Positions 51,101-64,000 of a stretch of 64,000 nucleotides of DNA are shown here, piece by piece. The notes under the pieces were generated by a model, which saw only the letters and a list, made by a program, of their open reading frames with translations, was not told the DNA's origin and searched no databases. How positions within the stretch are numbered: position 1 is the first letter of the stretch; the number at the start of each line of letters is the position of its first letter. Where the stretch lies: assembly GCF_001748085.1 (NCBI RefSeq), contig NZ_BBZK01000012.1, forward strand, positions 81,222 to 145,221. The letters run 5' to 3'. Both the position numbers and the translations under genes were made by a program. The DNA is from Streptomyces sp. TP-A0874 (GTDB taxonomy: Bacteria > Actinomycetota > Actinomycetes > Streptomycetales > Streptomycetaceae).

Positions 51101-54100
51101 GTGTCGATCGACACCGCCAAGTTCGACCTCGCCTTCACGCTGGAGGAGAGCTACGACGGGGGTCTGGAGTCCGGCATCCTCGGCTCCGTCGAGTACGCCC
51201 GGGACCTCTTCGACCGCGAGACCGTGGAGGGCCTCGCCGACCGGCTGGGCAGGCTGCTGGAGAGCGTCGCGGCGGACCCCGAGGCGCCGATCGGCGCGGC
51301 CGAGGTCCTCTCCGAGGAGGAGCGGCGCCAGCTCCTCGAGGAGTGGAACGACACCGCCCGCCCGATCGAGCCGGTGAGCCTCCCGGACCTCTTCCGCGCT
51401 CAGGTGAGCCGCACCCCGGACGCACCGGCGGTGATCCACGAGGGCGAGGAGATCTCGTACACCGAGCTCAACGCCCGGGCCAACCGGCTGGCCCGGCTGC
51501 TGATCCAGCGTGGGGTGGGCCCGGAGCGGGTGGTGGCGCTCGCGCTGCCCCGCTCGGTGGAGATCGTCGTCGCACAGCTCGCGGTCGGCAAGGCTGGCGC
51601 CGCCTACCTGCCGATCGATCCGGACTACCCCGCCGAGCGCATCGGCTACATGCTCTCCGACTCCCAGCCGGCGCTGCTGCTGACCGATTCGGCGGCGGCC
51701 GAGGGGCTGCCGGACGCCGGCCCGGTCCCCGTGCTGCTGCTGGACCGGACCGACCTGTCCGGCTACCCGTCCACCGACCCCGGTGCGGAACTGCCGCTGG
51801 CCCACCCCGCCTACGTCATCTACACCTCCGGCTCGACCGGTCGCCCCAAGGGCGTCATGGTCACCCACGAGGGCATCGCCAGCTTCGCGGCGGCCGAGGT
51901 GGAGCGGTTCGCGGTGGACGGCGACAGCCGGGTGCTGCAGTTCGCCTCACCCAGCTTCGACGCCTCGGTGCTCGAGATCTGCATGACCTACGCGGCCGGC
52001 GCCGCGCTCGTCGTACCGCCGCCCGGCCCCCTCGCCGGCGAGGTGCTGGCCGACCTGCTGGAGGAGTCCGGGGTCACCCACGCGCTGATCCCCCCGGCCG
52101 CGCTGGCGAGCGTTCCCGACCGCGACTTCCCGGCCTTCCGTTCGCTCGTGGTCGGCGGTGACGCGACCTCGGCCGAACTGGTGGACCGCTGGGCCCCCGG
52201 CCGTCGGATGGTGAACGCCTACGGCCCGACGGAGTCGACCGTGGCCGCCACCACCAGCGGTCCGCTCACCCCCGGGCAGGGCCTGCCGCCCATCGGCACC
52301 CCCATCCCGAACAGCCGGGTGTACGTGCTGGACGAGGGCCTGCGGCCGGTCCCCGCGGAGACCCCCGGCGAGCTCTACATCGCCGGTGTGGGTTTGGCTC
52401 GGGGGTATCTGGGTCGGCCGGATCTGTCGGCGGAGCGGTTCGTGGCCAGTCCGTTCGGTGGTCCGGGTGAGCGGATGTACCGGACCGGCGATGTGGTGCG
52501 GTGGGCCGGAGACGGCCAGCTGGAGTACCTGGGGCGTGCGGACGACCAGGTGAAGGTCCGCGGTTTCCGGATCGAGCTGGGTGAGATCGAGACGGTGCTG
52601 GCCCAGCACCCGTCGGTGGCCCAGGTGGCGGTCGTGGTCCGGGAGGACCAGCCCGGTGTCAAGCGGCTCGCCGGCTATGTGGTGCCCACCGACCCGGGCG
52701 ACCTGGAGGACAGCGGCGCGCTCGCCGGTGTGCTGCGTGGGCATGTGGCGGGGTTGTTGCCGGAGTATATGGTTCCGGCGGCGTTTGTGGTGTTGGGTTC
52801 GTTGCCGTTGACGGGTAATGGGAAGTTGGATCGTCGGGCTTTGCCGGCGCCTGATTTCTCGTTGGTCGTTGGTGATGATCGGGAGCCGGGTTCGGTTCGT
52901 GAGGAGTTGTTGTGCTCCCTGTTTGCTGAGGTTCTGGGCTTGGAGCGGGTTGGTGTCGGGGACAGTTTCTTTGAGCTGGGTGGGGACAGTATTGTCTCGA
53001 TTCAGTTGGTGTCTCGGGCGCGTAAGGCTGGTTTGTTGTTGACGCCTCGTGAGGTGTTTCAGCATCGGACGCCGGAGGCGTTGGCGGGGGTTGCGGTCGC
53101 GGTTGGGGATTCCGTGGCTGGTGTGGTTGAGGATCCGTTGGCGGGTGTTGGGCCGGTGGTGGCTACTCCGATTGTGGAGTGGTTGCGTGAGTTGGGTGGT
53201 CCGGTCGACGGGTTCAATCAGTCGATGTTGGTGCAGGCTCCGGTTGGTTGTTCTGAGGAGTTCCTGGTTGGGGCTTTGCAGGCGGTGGTGGATCGGCATG
53301 ATGCGCTGCGTCTGCGGTTGGATCGGGGTTCTGCTGACTCGTCTTCGGGTTCTGGTTGGTCGTTGGAGGTTCGGCCGGCTGGTTCGGTGGTTGTGGGGGA
53401 TGTTTTCCGGCGGGTTGCGCTGGATGGTGCGGATATTGCGGGTGAGGCTCGGGCGGCTCAGGGTCGGTTGGATCCTGGTGCTGGTGTGATGTTGCAGGTG
53501 GTCTGGTTCGATGGTGGGCCGGGTCGGGCTGGGCGTTTGTTGTTGGTTGCGCATCATCTGGTGGTTGACGGGATCTCGTGGCGGGTTCTGTTGCCGGATC
53601 TTGCTGAGGCGTATGGGGCGGTTGCTGCTGGTGGTGTGCCGGTGTTGGCGCCGGTGGGTACGTCGTTCCGGCGGTGGGCTGAGTGTTTGGTTGAGGAGGC
53701 TCGGTCTGCTGGGCGGGTTGGTGAGTTGGGTGTGTGGTCTTCGATGTTGGAGGCTGCGGATCCGGTTCTTGGGGCTCGGGCGTTGGATCGGGAGCGGGAT
53801 GTTGCCGGTTCGGTGCGTCGGGTGTCGTTGACTTTGGATGCTGAGTGGACGGATGCGTTGTTGACGCGGGTTCCGGCTGCTTTTCATGCGGGGGTCAATG
53901 ATGTTTTGTTGACTGGTTTTGCTTTGGCGGTTGCTGATTGGCGGCGTCGTCGGGGTGGTGTGGGGTCCTCTGGGGTGTTGGTTGATCTGGAGGGTCATGG
54001 TCGTGAGGAGTTTGTTGAGGGGGTTGATCTTTCTCGGACGGTTGGTTGGTTTACGAGTATGTTCCCGGTTCGGCTTGATGTGGGTGTTGTCGAGTCAGAG

Positions 54101-54642
54101 TGGGATGAGGTTTGGGCTGGGGGGCCGGCTGCTGGTCGGGCGTTGAAGGCTGTGAAGGAGCAGTTGCATTCGTTGCCTGATCGTGGTCTTGGGTTTGGTT
54201 TGTTGCGGTATTTGAATCCGGAGACGGCTGGGGTTTTGGCTGGCGGGGCTGTTCCGCAGGTCGGGTTCAATTATTTGGGCCGGTTTGATGCGGCGGATGG
54301 TTCTGGTGATGGGGCTGTCGCTGATTGGGCTGTGCGGAGTGACGTCGATCTGGGTGATGGGCGTGATCCGGGTATGCGGTTGCATCATGCGTTGGATGTG
54401 AACGCGGTTACTCAGGATCATGTGGATGGTCCTCGGTTGGTGGCTGGTTGGTCCTGGCCTGAGGAGTTGTTCACTGAGGTTGAGGTTCGGGAGTTGGCTG
54501 AGGGCTGGTTCCGGGCTTTGAAGGCTTTGGTGACGCATAGTGAGGATCCTGAGGCGGGTGGCTACACGCCGTCCGACCTCCCGCTGGTCAACCTCAGCCA
54601 GCACGACATCAATCTTGTGGAAGCCGAGTGGGGGATGTTGAA

Positions 54643-54646
<4 letters not shown>
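45143..54646 (+). CDS. NRPS2: C-PCP-C-A(Phe-like)-PCP-C-A-PCP-E
   Basis: 3167 residues. C1 (about 6-445) has intact YHHILVDG and an EntF-like start PLTAAQSGVWFAQQ. PCP1 (Ser510) follows directly, so module 1 lacks an A domain. C2 has HHIAGDG at about 692. The A domain of module 2 (about 1020-1515) reads D-A-W-T-V-A-A-V-C-K, Phe-like; PCP2 Ser1561. C3 has HHIAGDG at about 1743. The A domain of module 3 reads D-A-L-L-V-G-A-V-A-K, unassigned; PCP3 Ser2616 has the GGDS form typical before epimerases. The E domain (about 2665-3140) has AHHLVVDGISW. Codon use shifts to T-ending codons in patches, strongest in the E domain. Confidence 0.95.
52725..52917 (+). repeat. 193-bp exact repeat, copy in NRPS2 module 3
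   Basis: Identical base for base to 63806-63998. It covers the end of the third-module A domain and the A-PCP linker (GKLDRRALPAPDFSLVVGDD in protein). Upstream, 52367-52524 differs from its NRPS3 counterpart at only one position. The DNA is T-rich at third codon positions, unlike its flanks. Confidence 0.95.

Positions 54647-64000
<9,354 letters not shown>

Overview
The window is high-GC actinobacterial DNA, almost certainly from a Streptomyces or close relative. The support is GC-rich codon usage with abundant GTG starts, a mycothiol gene (mshA), a PhoU/PhoR-PhoP locus with PHO-box repeats, CarD, a 2-C-methylerythritol phosphate pathway gene pair, MsiK, and a large NRPS/type II PKS gene cluster.

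Region 1 (about 1-22400) is mostly conserved core genome. In order it holds a TetR regulator divergent from a small membrane protein, polyphosphate kinase, a methyltransferase-like gene, mshA, a YbjN-domain gene and phosphoglycerate mutase. A tiny 40-residue peptide gene with eight cysteines (7965-8087) follows. Then come phoU divergent from phoR-phoP, a lipoprotein, carD, ispD-ispF, cysS, rlmB, a DoxX-type membrane protein, a nucleotidyltransferase, a small exported protein and the multiple-sugar ABC ATPase msiK. Several perfect hairpin terminators separate these units.

Region 2 (22772-25735) is the junction. A tRNA-Thr(TGT) with a strong terminator is followed by a decayed IS630-type transposase fragment, a KAS III (FabH-like) gene divergent from a TetR regulator, and a frame-broken fragment of a helicase-associated-domain protein abutting a small PH-like membrane protein. 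This debris beside a tRNA gene looks like an old insertion boundary.

Region 3 (25887-64000, open at the right end) is a biosynthetic gene cluster for an acylated nonribosomal peptide. It holds an Sfp-type phosphopantetheinyl transferase, two paralogous regulators, two type II thioesterases, and a reducing type II PKS/FAS-like set: two ACPs, four ketosynthase-family proteins of which two lack the catalytic Cys, two FabZ-like dehydratase subunits, a FabG-like ketoreductase, a DsbA/HCCA-isomerase-family protein, a double-hotdog protein and an alpha/beta hydrolase. An MbtH protein, a second SDR and three NRPSs follow. No enoylreductase is visible, so the chain should keep its double bonds (a polyene acyl group, or an aryl group derived from one). 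The acyl chain would be passed to the first condensation domain of NRPS2.

NRPS logic by eye: NRPS1 is a degenerate C domain fused to A-PCP, with a pocket reading like Thr. NRPS2 is C-PCP-C-A-PCP-C-A-PCP-E, and its first module has no A domain. NRPS3 is C-A-PCP-C-A-PCP-C-A-(PCP, cut off). The simplest model is acyl-Thr-Phe-D-X-Val-X-X-..., with Thr supplied in trans by NRPS1. A Thr next to an unsaturated acyl cap is the pattern of cinnamoyl-type cyclic depsipeptides such as WS9326A and skyllamycin, but the exact product cannot be read here. Three promoters in the cluster share one upstream motif at identical spacing, and the NRPS genes carry low-GC3 mosaic patches and a 193-bp exact internal duplication.
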